Shown: positions 38,135 to 47,068, numbered from the stretch's first letter. The stretch: DNA of 64,000 nt from Pseudomonas sp. Irchel s3f7 (GCF_900187615.1 NZ_FYDO01000008.1:1-64000), one strand, 5' to 3'. The notes: generated by a model not told the origin, from the letters alone. A program made the numbers and translations.

Positions 38135-39358
38135 TCAGGCTTTGGCGAGCGCTGGCAAATCGCCGATCAGCCCTAACGCCTCACGCACAAACAACGCCTT
38201 GGCCTCGGGCATCTGGTCAACCATCTTCAACCCGGTATTGCGCAACCAGCGCACCGGCAGCGGATCGGCCTGGAACAACCGCTCGAAGCCTTCCATCGCC
38301 GCCATCAACGCCAGGTTGTGCGGCATGCGCCGACGCTCAAAGCGGCTGAGGACCTTCACGTCCGCCAGACGCTCGCCACGGGCAGCGGCTTGCAACAGCA
38401 CTTCCGCCAATACCGCTGCATCGAGAAACCCAAGGTTTACACCCTGACCGGCCAGTGGATGAATGGTGTGGGCCGCGTCGCCGATCAGCGCCAGGCCTTG
38501 CGCCACATAACGCTTGGCATGACGCTGACGCAGCGGCACGCACAGGCGTGGGTCGGCACTGAGGACTTCGCCGAGCCGGCCTTCGAAGGCGCGTTCGAGC
38601 GCTTTGCAAAAATCCGCGTCGTCCATGGCCATCAGGCGTTCGGCCTCGCTTGGCGTGGTCGACCAGACAATTGAACACCAATCCTGCTGCCCGTCCCGCT
38701 CCAACGGCAGAAACGCCAGTGGACCGGTGTCGGTGAACCGCTGCCAGGCCGTCGATTGATGGGGCTTGGCGCTGCGCACACTGGTGACGATCGCGTGGTG
38801 CAGGTAATCCCACTCGCGCGTCGCGACACCGGTCAGGCGTCGCACCGCCGAATTGGCGCCGTCCGCCGCAATCACCAGCGGCGCACGCAAAGTACGGCCA
38901 TCGGCCAGGGTCAGCAGCCAGTCGTCGCCGGAGCGGCGCATCTGCTCCAGGCGCGCGTTGGCCAGCATTCCCAGGTCGCAATCGTGCAAACGGTCAAGCA
39001 AGGCGTCCTGAACCACGCGGTTCTCGACGATATGCCCCAGCGCGTCGGCATGCACGCTGGCCGCCGAGAAATGGATCTGCCCGGTGCCGCTGCCATCCCA
39101 GACCTGCATGTCGGTGTAAGGGGCACTGCGGCGCTTGACGATGCCGTCCCACACGCCCAGGCGTTCGAGAATTCGCTGGCTGGCCGCCGACAAGGCGCTC
39201 ACCCGCGGTTCAAACGGTGCCTGGTCGTCGAAACGCTTGACGCTCAACGGGCTGCCGTCCAGCAGCAGGACTTCCAGACCGCTGTCCTGCAATGCCAGCG
39301 CCAAGGCGCTGCCCACCATTCCGGCCCCGACAATCAGCAGATCTGCGCGCATTTCCAT
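38135..39358 (-). CDS. FAD-dependent UbiH/UbiF/VisC-family hydroxylase
   Basis: 407 aa flavoprotein monooxygenase. GxGxxG dinucleotide motif LLIVGAGMVGSAL (about 5-17), the DG motif (VIAADGANSAVRR) and the GDAAHTIHPLAGQGVNLG FAD-ribityl motif are intact. Members hydroxylate the ubiquinone ring. In P. aeruginosa the gene at this place is the second hydroxylase near ubiH. Which ring position it acts on cannot be assigned here. Confidence 0.88.
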   Translation of the reverse strand: MEMRADLLIVGAGMVGSALALALQDSGLEVLLLDGSPLSVKRFDDQAPFEPRVSALSAASQRILERLGVWDGIVKRRSAPYTDMQVWDGSGTGQIHFSAASVHADALGHIVENRVVQDALLDRLHDCDLGMLANARLEQMRRSGDDWLLTLADGRTLRAPLVIAADGANSAVRRLTGVATREWDYLHHAIVTSVRSAKPHQSTAWQRFTDTGPLAFLPLERDGQQDWCSIVWSTTPSEAERLMAMDDADFCKALERAFEGRLGEVLSADPRLCVPLRQRHAKRYVAQGLALIGDAAHTIHPLAGQGVNLGFLDAAVLAEVLLQAAARGERLADVKVLSRFERRRMPHNLALMAAMEGFERLFQADPLPVRWLRNTGLKMVDQMPEAKALFVREALGLIGDLPALAKA

Positions 39359-39361
39359 GCT

Positions 39362-39847
39362 TTAAGCCTGTCTCTCTTGCGGCTTGAGCCGCACGTAAAG
39401 GGTTTTCCCGACCCGGGCCACGAGGTGACCGGCGCCGTCATGAATATCGACTTGCAGTTGCGGCAGGTATTTTTCGCCATCGGCCGTCTGCCGGCGGATC
39501 TCATCGAGCAAGGTGTCGTCAATGGTAAAGCGGGCGAACACCGGACCTTTGCCCGGCGAGATGAAATCGATGTCGGCGGCCTTGTCCCAGACAATGTATT
39601 GGCGTCCGAGGTTTTCCATCAGCATCAGCATGAAAAACGGATCGACCATCGAGTACAGGCTGCCACCAAATTGGGTACCGACATAATTGCGGTTGTACCA
39701 GGTCAGGCCCATGGACACCCGGACATCGCGAAAATCGTCACTGATGTGCTGCACCCGCACGCCCGCGCCGAGGTATGGCGGGTAGAAGCTCATGAAGCGG
39801 CGCATCAATCGGGCTTTGCCGAACTTGCGAGTCAGCCACTTAAGCAT
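39362..39847 (-). CDS. DUF4442-type hotdog-fold protein (thioesterase-like)
   Basis: 161 aa from ATG 39847, which overlaps the ubiH end by 8 bases; the longer open frame to 40138 is out of frame inside ubiH and should be ignored. The core, NRNYVGTQFGGSLYSMVDPFF, is typical of hotdog-fold thioesterases of the DUF4442 group. It lies between two ubiquinone hydroxylase genes in one operon. No substrate is known. Confidence 0.78.
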   Translation of the reverse strand: MLKWLTRKFGKARLMRRFMSFYPPYLGAGVRVQHISDDFRDVRVSMGLTWYNRNYVGTQFGGSLYSMVDPFFMLMLMENLGRQYIVWDKAADIDFISPGKGPVFARFTIDDTLLDEIRRQTADGEKYLPQLQVDIHDGAGHLVARVGKTLYVRLKPQERQA

Positions 39848-41027
39848 CAGGGCGAGTACCCAAGCCCATGGCCTGGCGGGCGAACCAGCGTTTGGCCGGT
39901 GGCAGCAGATCGAGGCCGAGCAGGCCGATGTTGCGCCCCAGGGACACCAACGGCTGGGTGCTTCCGAACAGGCGCGTGACCTGATCGGAGAAGCCCACGG
40001 TAAGGTCCTGATCGAGGCGCTGACGTTCGCGGTACGCCTGCAACGTGGCGAAATCGCCCAGTGTTTTTTCACTGGAGAGCAAGGCATCGGCCAACGCCTG
40101 GGCATCACGCAGGGACAGGTTGAAACCCTGGCCGGCAATCGGGTGCAGGCTGTGAGCAGCGTTGCCGAGCACAGCCAGATGCGGTCGCACCTGTTCCTCG
40201 GCTTCCACCAGTGTCAGCGGATACAGATGCCGTGCGCCGACCTGTTTCAACGTGCCGAGGCGATAACCGAACACGCCCTGCAACTCGCTGAGGAAGCTGC
40301 GCTCATCGAGGGCTGCGAGTCGTTGCGCGTCCATGCCCAGACGGGTCCAGACCAACGCACAGCGGTTTTCCGGCAGCGGCAACAACGCCATCGGGCCGTC
40401 ATCGGTGAATCGCTCGAACGCCATGCCGTTGTGGGATTCGCTCGGGGTGATGTTGGCGATCAGCGCGCTCTGGTTGTACGGGCGCGTCTTGATGCCGATC
40501 CCCAGTTGTTCACGCAGACCGGAACGGCCGCCATCGGCGAGGACCGCGAGATCGCATTCCAGAGTGGTTTCATCGTTGAGGGTCAGGCGATAGCCATCGG
40601 TCAGCGGCTCCATGCGCGTGACTTCCGCCGGGCAACGCCAACTGATCACGTCCTTGTCCAGGCCTTGCCACAGGCATTGGCCGAGCCAGGCGTTTTCCAC
40701 CACATAGCCCAGCGCCGGAACGCCCTCTTCCATGGCTGACAGGCGCGCAGTGGAAAAACGGCCACGGTCGGACACATGAATCTGCTTGATCGGCTCGGCG
40801 CGGCGGGAAATCTCCTGCCAGATGCCCAACCGCTGGTAAATCTGCCGGGAACCGAAGGACAACGCCGAAGAACGAGCGTCGTAGCTCGGTTGATACGTAT
40901 CGCCAGGAGCAAACGGTTCGATCAGCACGATTTTCCAGCCCCGGGCCTTGGCCCCGGCCTGTAACGCCAACGCCAGGCTCGCACCGACCAGACCGCCACC
41001 GATAATCGCCAGATTGACTCGACTCAT
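39840..41027 (-). CDS. ubiH: 2-octaprenyl-6-methoxyphenyl hydroxylase UbiH
   Basis: 395 aa FAD monooxygenase of ubiquinone synthesis. N-terminal LAIIGGGLVGASLAL dinucleotide motif, the LADGGRSGLREQ DG-type motif and the GNAAHSLHPIAGQGFNLSLRD FAD motif are all present. Overlaps pepP by 4 bases (ATG inside the pepP stop), the classical pepP-ubiH arrangement in gamma-proteobacteria, which decides the name. Confidence 0.92.
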   Translation of the reverse strand: MSRVNLAIIGGGLVGASLALALQAGAKARGWKIVLIEPFAPGDTYQPSYDARSSALSFGSRQIYQRLGIWQEISRRAEPIKQIHVSDRGRFSTARLSAMEEGVPALGYVVENAWLGQCLWQGLDKDVISWRCPAEVTRMEPLTDGYRLTLNDETTLECDLAVLADGGRSGLREQLGIGIKTRPYNQSALIANITPSESHNGMAFERFTDDGPMALLPLPENRCALVWTRLGMDAQRLAALDERSFLSELQGVFGYRLGTLKQVGARHLYPLTLVEAEEQVRPHLAVLGNAAHSLHPIAGQGFNLSLRDAQALADALLSSEKTLGDFATLQAYRERQRLDQDLTVGFSDQVTRLFGSTQPLVSLGRNIGLLGLDLLPPAKRWFARQAMGLGTRPDA

Positions 41028-42358
41028 GCTGCTTGCGTCCGCGCTTGAGCCATCAAGGCCTCGATCTCGGCGACCGTTTTCGGCACGCCGTGTGTCAAGA
41101 TTTCACAGCCGGTTTTGGTGACCACTACGTCGTCCTCGATGCGCACGCCAATGCCGCGCCATTTTTTCGCGACTTTCTGATTGTCCGGGGCAATGTAGAT
41201 GCCCGGCTCCACGGTCAGCGCCATGCCGACTTCCAGCACGCGCCATTCACCACCAACCTTGTATTCGCCGACATCATGCACATCCATCCCCAGCCAATGG
41301 CCGGCGCGGTGCATGTAAAACGCCTTGTAGGCTTCGCTGGCGATCAACTCGTCGACGGTGCCCTCAAGCAGGCCCAGTTTCAGCAGACCGGCCGTGATGA
41401 CCCGGACCGTCGCTTCGTGCGCCTGATTCCAGTGTTTGTTCGGGGCGATTTCAGCGAAGGCCGCTTCCTGGGAAGCCAGCACCAGCTCGTAAATCGCTTT
41501 CTGTTCCGCCGAATACTTGCCGCTGACCGGAAAGGTGCGGGTGATGTCGCTGGCGTAGCAGTCGATCTCGCAACCGGCGTCGATCAACACAAGATCGCCG
41601 TCCTTGAGCAGCGCGTCATTCTGCTGGTAATGCAGGATGCAGCTGTTGCGCCCCGCCGCGACGATCGAGCCGTAGGCCGGCATTTTCGCCCCGCCCTTGC
41701 GGAATTCGTAATCGAGCTCCGCTTCCAGACTGAATTCGTGCAAACCGGCGCGACAAGCCTGCATGGCTCGAACGTGCGCCTGGGCGGAAATCCGCGCGGC
41801 CTCGCGCATCACCTTCACTTCTGCCGCCGATTTATACAGGCGCATGTCGTGAAGCAGATGATCCAGGGCAACGTATTCGTTCGGTGGCTGGGCGCCGAGG
41901 TTGGCCTTGGAGCGGATCACGTTGATCCAGTCCATCAGGTGGCGGTCAAATTCGGGGTTGCTGCCCATGGCCGAGTACACCCGGTCGCGCCCTTCAATCA
42001 GGCCCGGCAGGATGTCGTCGATATCGGTGATCGGGAACGCGTCGTCGGCACCGAAGTCGCGGATCGCGCCCTCTTGCCCGGCACGCCAACCATCCCACAA
42101 CTCGCGCTCGGCGTTGCGCTCGCGGCAGAACAGGATGTATTCGCCATGCACGCGCCCCGGCATCAATACCAGTACAGCCTGAGGCTCGGGAAAACCGCTG
42201 AGGTACTGGAAGTCACTGTCCTGACGGTAGACGTGCTCGACATCGCGGTTGCGAATGGCCACCGCGGCGGCAGGCAAAATAGCGATGCTGTTGGGTTCCA
42301 TCTGCGCCATCAAGGCCTTGCGGCGACGGCTGTATTCCGATTTCGGGATATGGATCAT
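41024..42358 (-). CDS. pepP: Xaa-Pro aminopeptidase PepP
   Basis: 444 aa dinuclear metallopeptidase (M24). Metal ligands can be seen in LIDAGCEIDCYASDITRTF (two Asp), HWLGMDVHD (His), LTVEPGIYI (Glu) and GVRIEDDVVVT (Glu). It removes N-terminal residues next to proline. N-terminal creatinase-like domain about 1-170. Between ygfB and ubiH as in P. aeruginosa. Confidence 0.95.
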   Translation of the reverse strand: MIHIPKSEYSRRRKALMAQMEPNSIAILPAAAVAIRNRDVEHVYRQDSDFQYLSGFPEPQAVLVLMPGRVHGEYILFCRERNAERELWDGWRAGQEGAIRDFGADDAFPITDIDDILPGLIEGRDRVYSAMGSNPEFDRHLMDWINVIRSKANLGAQPPNEYVALDHLLHDMRLYKSAAEVKVMREAARISAQAHVRAMQACRAGLHEFSLEAELDYEFRKGGAKMPAYGSIVAAGRNSCILHYQQNDALLKDGDLVLIDAGCEIDCYASDITRTFPVSGKYSAEQKAIYELVLASQEAAFAEIAPNKHWNQAHEATVRVITAGLLKLGLLEGTVDELIASEAYKAFYMHRAGHWLGMDVHDVGEYKVGGEWRVLEVGMALTVEPGIYIAPDNQKVAKKWRGIGVRIEDDVVVTKTGCEILTHGVPKTVAEIEALMAQARTQAA

Positions 42359-42385
42359 GGGCAGATGGTTTTCCCTTTTCTACGA

Positions 42386-42943
42386 TTAATGCAAAGACGG
42401 TTTGGCGGCAGCCGGCACGTCTTTTTTGGTCTCGGAGAACAGCAGCAGCGGCGCGACGCGCAAGTATTCCATCACTTCCATATAGTCGGTTTCGCCGTCT
42501 TCGGACTCTTCCAGGGCGTCTTGCACCTGGGAAATGGCCGCCAGATCCTGCAAAACCTCGGTGGCCTCGGTGCTCAGGGCGCTGCTGTCACGGCAGTTCA
42601 AGCCGAAACCGCTGAGGAAGCCCTGACACCATTGGCCCAGTGCGATGGCACGGTCGGCAAGCGGAGCGTCGTCGGTCGGCAGCAGCAGAACGACGGTCAC
42701 GTCGTCACCGGTGAGCTCGCCCTTGACCATCTCTTGCAGGCCGATCAAGGCGCTGCGAACGTTGTCCTGCGGTTCGTTTTCGAGCAATTCGGCGGCATCG
42801 ATCAGCCAGCCTTCGGCATCGAAACCGGCGCCGGCGCAGCTGCGGCCGAGCAGCAGGCCATGCAGTTCGGCGGGCGAGACGTTATGACCGCTGGAGGTCA
42901 GCAGGGTGGCAAAGGCTTGGTACGGGGAATTCTGAATGGTCAT
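42386..42943 (-). CDS. YgfB/YecA (UPF0149) family protein
   Basis: 185 aa acidic, helical protein beginning [38 protein letters not shown], the UPF0149 pattern. In P. aeruginosa the YgfB at this locus affects beta-lactam resistance through AlpA/ampDh3 control; transfer of that role here is inference. First gene of the leftward ygfB-pepP-ubiH set, divergent from the zapA operon. Confidence 0.88.
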   Translation of the reverse strand: MTIQNSPYQAFATLLTSSGHNVSPAELHGLLLGRSCAGAGFDAEGWLIDAAELLENEPQDNVRSALIGLQEMVKGELTGDDVTVVLLLPTDDAPLADRAIALGQWCQGFLSGFGLNCRDSSALSTEATEVLQDLAAISQVQDALEESEDGETDYMEVMEYLRVAPLLLFSETKKDVPAAAKPSLH

Positions 42944-43008
42944 GGGCAGCTAGGCGCCAGACGGCGCTATGTCTAGAATGAAGGCCTTGTATCCTACATC
43001 GACTACCC

Positions 43009-43110
43009 CTGTAGGAGCGAGCACGCTCGCGATGGTCGCAAACGATTACGCTGGGTACCTGACACTCCGCGGCGTTATCAAACTCATCGTGAGCAAGCTC
43101 GCTCCTACAG
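43009..43110. repeat. REPIN in the ygfB / zapB-like divergent region
   Basis: Inverted arms GGAGCGAGCACGCTCGCGATGG (core 19 bases) and CATCGTGAGCAAGCTCGCTCC; the spacer is similar to those at 4503 and 50199. It ends 27 bases before the zapB-like start, so the promoters of that gene must lie within or around the element. Confidence 0.87.
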
Positions 43111-43137
43111 GCCGACACCCATCAGACAGTGAAGACA

Positions 43138-43347
43138 ATGGAAGACACCGACCTGCAAGCGCTGATGGCCAGACTCGAGCTGCTGATTGACCGAGTCGAG
43201 CAACTAAAGAGTCAAAATGGACTCTTACTAGCTCAGGAAAAGACCTGGCGCGAGGAACGCGCGCACCTCATTGAAAAAAACGAAATCGCCCGGCGTAAGG
43301 TCGAATCGATGATTTCGCGCCTCAAGGCCCTGGAGCAAGACTCATGA
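43138..43347 (+). CDS. Small coiled-coil protein, ZapB-like (TIGR02449 type)
   Basis: 69 aa from ATG 43138 (an upstream GTG at 43129 is possible). Almost entirely helical coiled coil, with heptad-like Leu/Ile spacing (LQALMARLELLIDRVEQLKSQ pattern). Stops overlapping the zapA start by 4 bases, so it is co-translated with zapA. ZapB-type coiled coils work with ZapA on the FtsZ ring, a likely but unproved role. Confidence 0.82.
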   Translation: MEDTDLQALMARLELLIDRVEQLKSQNGLLLAQEKTWREERAHLIEKNEIARRKVESMISRLKALEQDS

Positions 43348-43661
43348 GTTCAAGCAATAGCGTCACCGTGCAGATCCTCGACAAAGAGTATTCGATCATC
43401 TGTCCTCAGGAAGAGCGCAGCAACCTGGTGAGCGCCGCCCGTTACCTGGACGGCAAGATGCGTGAGATCCGCAGCAGCGGCAAAGTCATCGGTGCCGATC
43501 GCATCGCCGTGATGGCCGCGCTGAACATCACGCATGACTTGCTGCACAAGGAAGATCGCCCGGATGTGCAAGTCAGCGGTTCGACCCGCGAGCAGGTTCG
43601 CGACTTGCTCGATCGCGTCGACCTGGCGCTCGCCGCCGATCCGGACGTCACCAAAGGCTGA
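43344..43661 (+). CDS. zapA: Cell division protein ZapA
   Basis: 105 aa. N-terminal FtsZ-binding domain starts VTVQILDKEYSIICPQEER, followed by ARYLDGKMREIR and a C-terminal coiled coil. It crosslinks FtsZ filaments. Followed at once by the 6S RNA gene, as in other gamma-proteobacteria. Confidence 0.94.
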   Translation: MSSSNSVTVQILDKEYSIICPQEERSNLVSAARYLDGKMREIRSSGKVIGADRIAVMAALNITHDLLHKEDRPDVQVSGSTREQVRDLLDRVDLALAADPDVTKG

Positions 43662-43691
43662 TTAGCGCAACCGCTTGAGGTATACTCGCAT

Positions 43692-43870
43692 CACTCCCTG
43701 GGGTGCTTGCCAGTTGACCACGTCCCTGAGCCGATTCGCACTACCCTGGAGGTTGCACGTTGGGCTGGTGTGCATGTCCGCTAGACGGAAAGCCTTAAAG
43801 CCTACTGCATCTTCCACCTTGAACTTTCGGGTTCAAGGGCTAAGTCAGCAGCGGTTCATCCGGGGAGCCT
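43692..43870 (+). ncRNA. ssrS: 6S RNA
   Basis: The stretch between zapA and ygfA matches the Pseudomonas 6S RNA pattern: CCCTGGGGTGCTTGCCAG near the 5' end, GTCCCTGAGCCGATT, GTGTGCATGTCCGC, GGAAAGCCTTAAAG, GGGTTCAAGGGCTAAGTC and a 3' GCAGCGGTTCATCCGGGGAG that pairs with the 5' end. TATACT at 43681-43686 is a good -10 box about 6 bases before the start. 6S RNA mimics an open promoter and holds sigma-70 RNA polymerase in stationary phase. Ends are estimated to a few bases. Confidence 0.93.
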
Positions 43871-43879
43871 GATTCCAGT

Positions 43880-43914
43880 CCGATGCCGGTTTAAATACCG
43901 GCATCGGCTTTTTT
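43880..43914 (+). terminator. Terminator after 6S RNA
   Basis: CCGATGCCGGT / ACCGGCATCGG, 11-bp perfect arms with a TTAAAT-type loop and a T6 run. It separates the 6S transcript from ygfA (start 43956). Confidence 0.9.
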
Positions 43915-43955
43915 ACGGGTAGCTTTACGTATCCGTCCTGCCGAAGCCCGATTCC

Positions 43956-44561
43956 ATGACCGAACCTGCGCTGCTTCCCCGCCCGCAACTTCGACGCATG
44001 CTGCGCAAGGCCCGCCGCGCACTGACACCCAGTCAGCAGCGCCAGGCCGCTCGCGGGCTGTACAAGCAATTGGCTCAGCAGCCATTGTTTCGCCGCGCCA
44101 GACACATCTCGCTCTACCTGCCCACCGACGGTGAAATCGACCCGCGCCTGTTGTTGCGTGCCGCGCAACGCCGGGGCAAGGCCACTTACCTGCCGGTCCT
44201 GAGCGCCTGGCCGCGAACCAAAATGGTCTTCCAGCGCATCCGACCGGGGGAAAAGCTCAAGCCCAACCGCTTCCGCATCCTTGAACCACGAGCCAACATC
44301 GCCCGTCAACGCAAGGTCTGGGCGCTGGATCTGGTGCTGTTACCGTTGGTGGGTTTTGACGATGTCGGTGGCCGACTGGGCATGGGCGGTGGCTTCTATG
44401 ATCGAAGCCTGGCTTACCTGGCGCGTCGCAAGGACTGGCGCAAGCCAACGTTGTTGGGACTGGCCCATGAATGTCAGAAGGTCGAGCGATTGGCTCAGGC
44501 GAGCTGGGATGTGCCGCTGCAAGGAACGGTAACGGACAAGGCCTGGTATTACGCAGGCTAG
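43956..44561 (+). CDS. ygfA: 5-formyltetrahydrofolate cyclo-ligase
   Basis: 201 aa. ATP-dependent ring closure of 5-formyl-THF to methenyl-THF. The DVGGRLGMGGGFYDRSL loop and the N-terminal basic segment (RPQLRRMLRKARRAL) that binds phosphate are family marks. The 6S RNA-ygfA linkage is conserved across gamma-proteobacteria. Confidence 0.93.
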   Translation: MTEPALLPRPQLRRMLRKARRALTPSQQRQAARGLYKQLAQQPLFRRARHISLYLPTDGEIDPRLLLRAAQRRGKATYLPVLSAWPRTKMVFQRIRPGEKLKPNRFRILEPRANIARQRKVWALDLVLLPLVGFDDVGGRLGMGGGFYDRSLAYLARRKDWRKPTLLGLAHECQKVERLAQASWDVPLQGTVTDKAWYYAG

Positions 44562-44596
44562 ACGCCACTGGAATCAGCGACGCCGAAAAAACACGA

Positions 44597-44752
44597 TCAG
44601 CGCTTGAAGGCTGTCGACTGTTGCTGCAGCTGAGCGAGTTCAACCGGCGCGTCAGTCTTGCTGGCCCACAGGCTTTGGGCATAGCCAGTGGTCACGACGC
44701 CAAGGCCGAACAAAATGACCAGAATCCATAGTAAATCCGGTTTGCGTTTCAT
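44597..44752 (-). CDS. Tiny single-span membrane protein
   Basis: 51 codons, ATG 44752 to TGA 44597: MKRKPDLLWILVILFGLGVV..., a basic start, one hydrophobic helix (about 7-25) and a soluble tail (SKTDAPVELAQLQQQS). A G-rich ribosome-binding site (GGGGGG) lies 8 bases upstream. No internal stops, and charge layout fits an inner-membrane protein with the tail outside. A small hypothetical gene occurs at the same place in P. aeruginosa. Function unknown. Confidence 0.75.
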   Translation of the reverse strand: MKRKPDLLWILVILFGLGVVTTGYAQSLWASKTDAPVELAQLQQQSTAFKR

Positions 44753-44948
44753 CGATTGCCCCCCAAAGGCACATCAACACGATGACAGCAGCGGTTTCCG
44801 TTTGTAGGCCGTGCAGCAGCGTCAAGCTTTAAAGGCCGGCATTTTGCGGCAACGTGAACCGCTGCGCAAACGCTGACGTCAACCGACTGTCGGTTTGTCA
44901 TAAAATCGCCCGACAACCTGTCCAACCACCTCGCAAGGAGCCAGAACC

Positions 44949-45398
44949 ATGGCCTATTGGCTGATGAAATCCGAGCCCGACGAACTCTCGATCAAAGGGC
45001 TGGAAAAGCTCGGCAAAGCGCGCTGGGACGGGGTTCGCAACTATCAGGCGCGCAACTTCCTGCGGGCGATGGCGGTGGGGGATGAGTTTTTCTTCTATCA
45101 CTCCAGCTGCCCCGAGCCAGGGATTGCCGGGATCGGCAAAATTATCGAAGCCGCGTATCCGGACCCGACGGCGCTGGAACCGGAAAGCCACTACTACGAC
45201 CCAAAGGCCACGGCTGAGAAAAACGCCTGGAGCGCGATTGATGTCGCTCACGTCGAGACGTTTGCTCGGGTGCTGAAGTTGGACTATCTGAAGCAGCAGG
45301 CTGCGTTGGCCGAGATGCCATTGGTGCAGAAGGGTTCGCGGCTTTCGGTGATGCCAGTGACTGAAGATCAGTGGGCGGCGGTGATTGCACTGCGCTGA
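44949..45398 (+). CDS. EVE-domain protein
   Basis: 149 aa, one EVE (PUA-like) domain: starts AYWLMKSEPDELSIKGLEK, then WDGVRNYQARNFLRAM and FFYHSSCPEPGIAGIGKI, the family hallmarks. EVE domains bind modified bases in DNA or RNA and are near-universal as stand-alone forms in Pseudomonas. AAGGAG lies about 9 bases upstream of the ATG. Nearby genes give no further hint. Confidence 0.9.
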   Translation: MAYWLMKSEPDELSIKGLEKLGKARWDGVRNYQARNFLRAMAVGDEFFFYHSSCPEPGIAGIGKIIEAAYPDPTALEPESHYYDPKATAEKNAWSAIDVAHVETFARVLKLDYLKQQAALAEMPLVQKGSRLSVMPVTEDQWAAVIALR

Positions 45399-45405
45399 GA
45401 TGCCT

Positions 45406-45472
45406 TTGTAGGAGCCGGCTTGCTGGCGATGGCGGTCTTGAGGGCGCTATCGCCAGCAAGCCGGCTCCTACG
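45406..45472. repeat. REP doublet (REPIN), short spacer
   Basis: Inverted arms TAGGAGCCGGCTTGCTGGCGAT and inverse (cores 20 bases) around about 22 bases, filling the gap between the convergent EVE and FliL-like genes. Confidence 0.87.
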
Positions 45473-45481
45473 GATCCAGCA

Positions 45482-45892
45482 TTACTGGATGATCAAATTG
45501 TTGAACAACAGATCTTCAACCACCGGCTTGCCGGTTTCATCGTTCATGATCTGCTGGGTCTGCTTCAGCGCTTCCTGACGCAGCTTTTCCTTGGCCTCGA
45601 CGTTGTTCATCGTCTCGGTGGTCTGCTGGGCAAACAGCGCCACCAGCTGATTACGAATCAACGGTTCGTTGGCCTTGACCGCTTTGGTCGCCTCTTCACC
45701 GGTCACGCGCAACGCCACATCGGCCTTGTAGACCTTGAGCTTGGGCGTGCCGTCCAAACCATAGTTGCCCACGAACGGCGGGCTCAGGGTGATGTAATTA
45801 ACCTTCGGCGCCGTTTCACCCTCTTTGGCTTCTTCGGCCACCGCTGCCACAGGCAGAGACAGGGCCAGCATCAACATGATCCACGCTTTCAC
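45482..45892 (-). CDS. FliL-like (flagellar basal body-associated) protein
   Basis: 136 aa from GTG 45892, chosen for AAGGAG 6 bases upstream and because it opens a signal/anchor segment (AWIMLMLALSLPVAAVA). The mature part, with YITLSPPFVGNYG and a long helical C-terminus (LRQEALKQTQQIMNDE), fits the FliL family. FliL interacts with stators. No flagellar genes are nearby, so this is an extra FliL-like protein of unproved role. Confidence 0.78.
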   Translation of the reverse strand: MKAWIMLMLALSLPVAAVAEEAKEGETAPKVNYITLSPPFVGNYGLDGTPKLKVYKADVALRVTGEEATKAVKANEPLIRNQLVALFAQQTTETMNNVEAKEKLRQEALKQTQQIMNDETGKPVVEDLLFNNLIIQ

Positions 45893-46042
45893 AATTCGCT
45901 CCTTATCCGGTTTGCGGCCTAGCATAACGACCCGCCAAGCCAGCACAAGCTTATGGCTGACTATCAGGGTCGGGCATGCTCGTTGACCCGTCGACTCACA
46001 CACCTACACTTATCGGCCATCACTCCCAAAGGAATAGCCCTG

Positions 46043-47020
46043 ATGAAAGCCGTGCTGTGCAAAGCCTTCGGCCCTGCCGAATCGCTGGTGCTGGAAGACG
46101 TCGCCAGCCCTGTCGCGAAGAAGAACGAAATCCTGCTGGAGGTGCACGCCGCCGGGGTAAATTTCCCCGACACGCTGATCATTGAGGGCAAGTACCAGTT
46201 CAAGCCGCCCTTCCCGTTTTCCCCGGGCGGTGAAGCGGCCGGGATCGTCAGCGAAGTGGGTGAAAAGGTCAGCCACCTGAAAGTCGGCGACCGGGTCATG
46301 GCCCTGACCGGCTGGGGCAGTTTCGCCGAACAGGTCGCGGTGCCGGGTTACAACGTACTGCCCATCCCGCCATCCATGGATTTCAACACCGCCGCCGCGT
46401 TCAGCATGACTTACGGCACCTCGATGCACGCCCTCAAGCAGCGCGGCAACCTGCAACCGGGTGAAACCCTGCTGGTGCTCGGCGCTTCCGGCGGTGTCGG
46501 CCTGGCAGCCGTGGAAATCGGCAAAGCCATGGGCGCCCGTGTCATCGCCGCCGCCAGTAGCAAGGAAAAACTCGCCGTGGCCAAGGCTGCCGGCGCCGAT
46601 GAGCTGATCAACTACAGCGAAACCAACCTCAAGGAAGAAATCAAACGCCTGACCGACGGCCAGGGCGCCGATGTGATCTACGACCCGGTTGGCGGCGACC
46701 TGTTCGACCAGGCCATCCGCGCCATCGCCTGGAACGGCCGCCTGCTGGTGGTCGGCTTCGCCAGCGGGCGCATTCCCGAACTGCCAGTCAACCTGGCCTT
46801 GCTCAAGGGTGCGGCAGTGCTCGGCGTGTTCTGGGGCTCGTTCGCCCAACGCCAGCCGCAAGACAACGCGGCAAACTTCCAGCAACTGTTTGGCTGGTTT
46901 GCCGAAGGCAAGCTGAAGCCGCTGGTGTCGCAGGTTTATCCCCTGGGCAACGCGGCGCAGGCAATCAATGATCTTGGCCAGCGCAAGGCGGTCGGGAAAG
47001 TGGTGGTTCAGGTTCGCTGA
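46043..47020 (+). CDS. NADPH:quinone oxidoreductase-like enzyme (MDR family)
   Basis: 325 aa from ATG 46043 (AAGGA 9 bases upstream). Medium-chain reductase fold: GroES-like domain (about 1-125) and Rossmann domain with VLGASGGVGLAAVEIGKAMGA (about 146-166). No structural-zinc cysteine cluster is seen, which fits the zeta-crystallin/QOR group. Substrate uncertain; it may reduce quinones or enoyl groups. Confidence 0.87.
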   Translation: MKAVLCKAFGPAESLVLEDVASPVAKKNEILLEVHAAGVNFPDTLIIEGKYQFKPPFPFSPGGEAAGIVSEVGEKVSHLKVGDRVMALTGWGSFAEQVAVPGYNVLPIPPSMDFNTAAAFSMTYGTSMHALKQRGNLQPGETLLVLGASGGVGLAAVEIGKAMGARVIAAASSKEKLAVAKAAGADELINYSETNLKEEIKRLTDGQGADVIYDPVGGDLFDQAIRAIAWNGRLLVVGFASGRIPELPVNLALLKGAAVLGVFWGSFAQRQPQDNAANFQQLFGWFAEGKLKPLVSQVYPLGNAAQAINDLGQRKAVGKVVVQVR

Positions 47021-47031
47021 ATCTCGATGCG

Positions 47032-47061
47032 AAAAAAGCGCGGCCATGCAGCCGCGCTTTT
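47032..47061. terminator. Bidirectional terminator
   Basis: AAAAGCGCGGC / GCCGCGCTTTT with a CATGCA loop between the convergent quinone oxidoreductase and TonB-C genes; A- and T-runs at both ends. Confidence 0.9.
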
Positions 47062-47068
47062 ACTGCCG

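Noticed and set aside
39848..40138. Longer reading frame upstream of the DUF4442 gene
   Set aside because: It is the wrong frame inside ubiH, rich in Arg/Cys/Pro/Ser as shadow frames are; the ATG at 39847 opens the hotdog domain.
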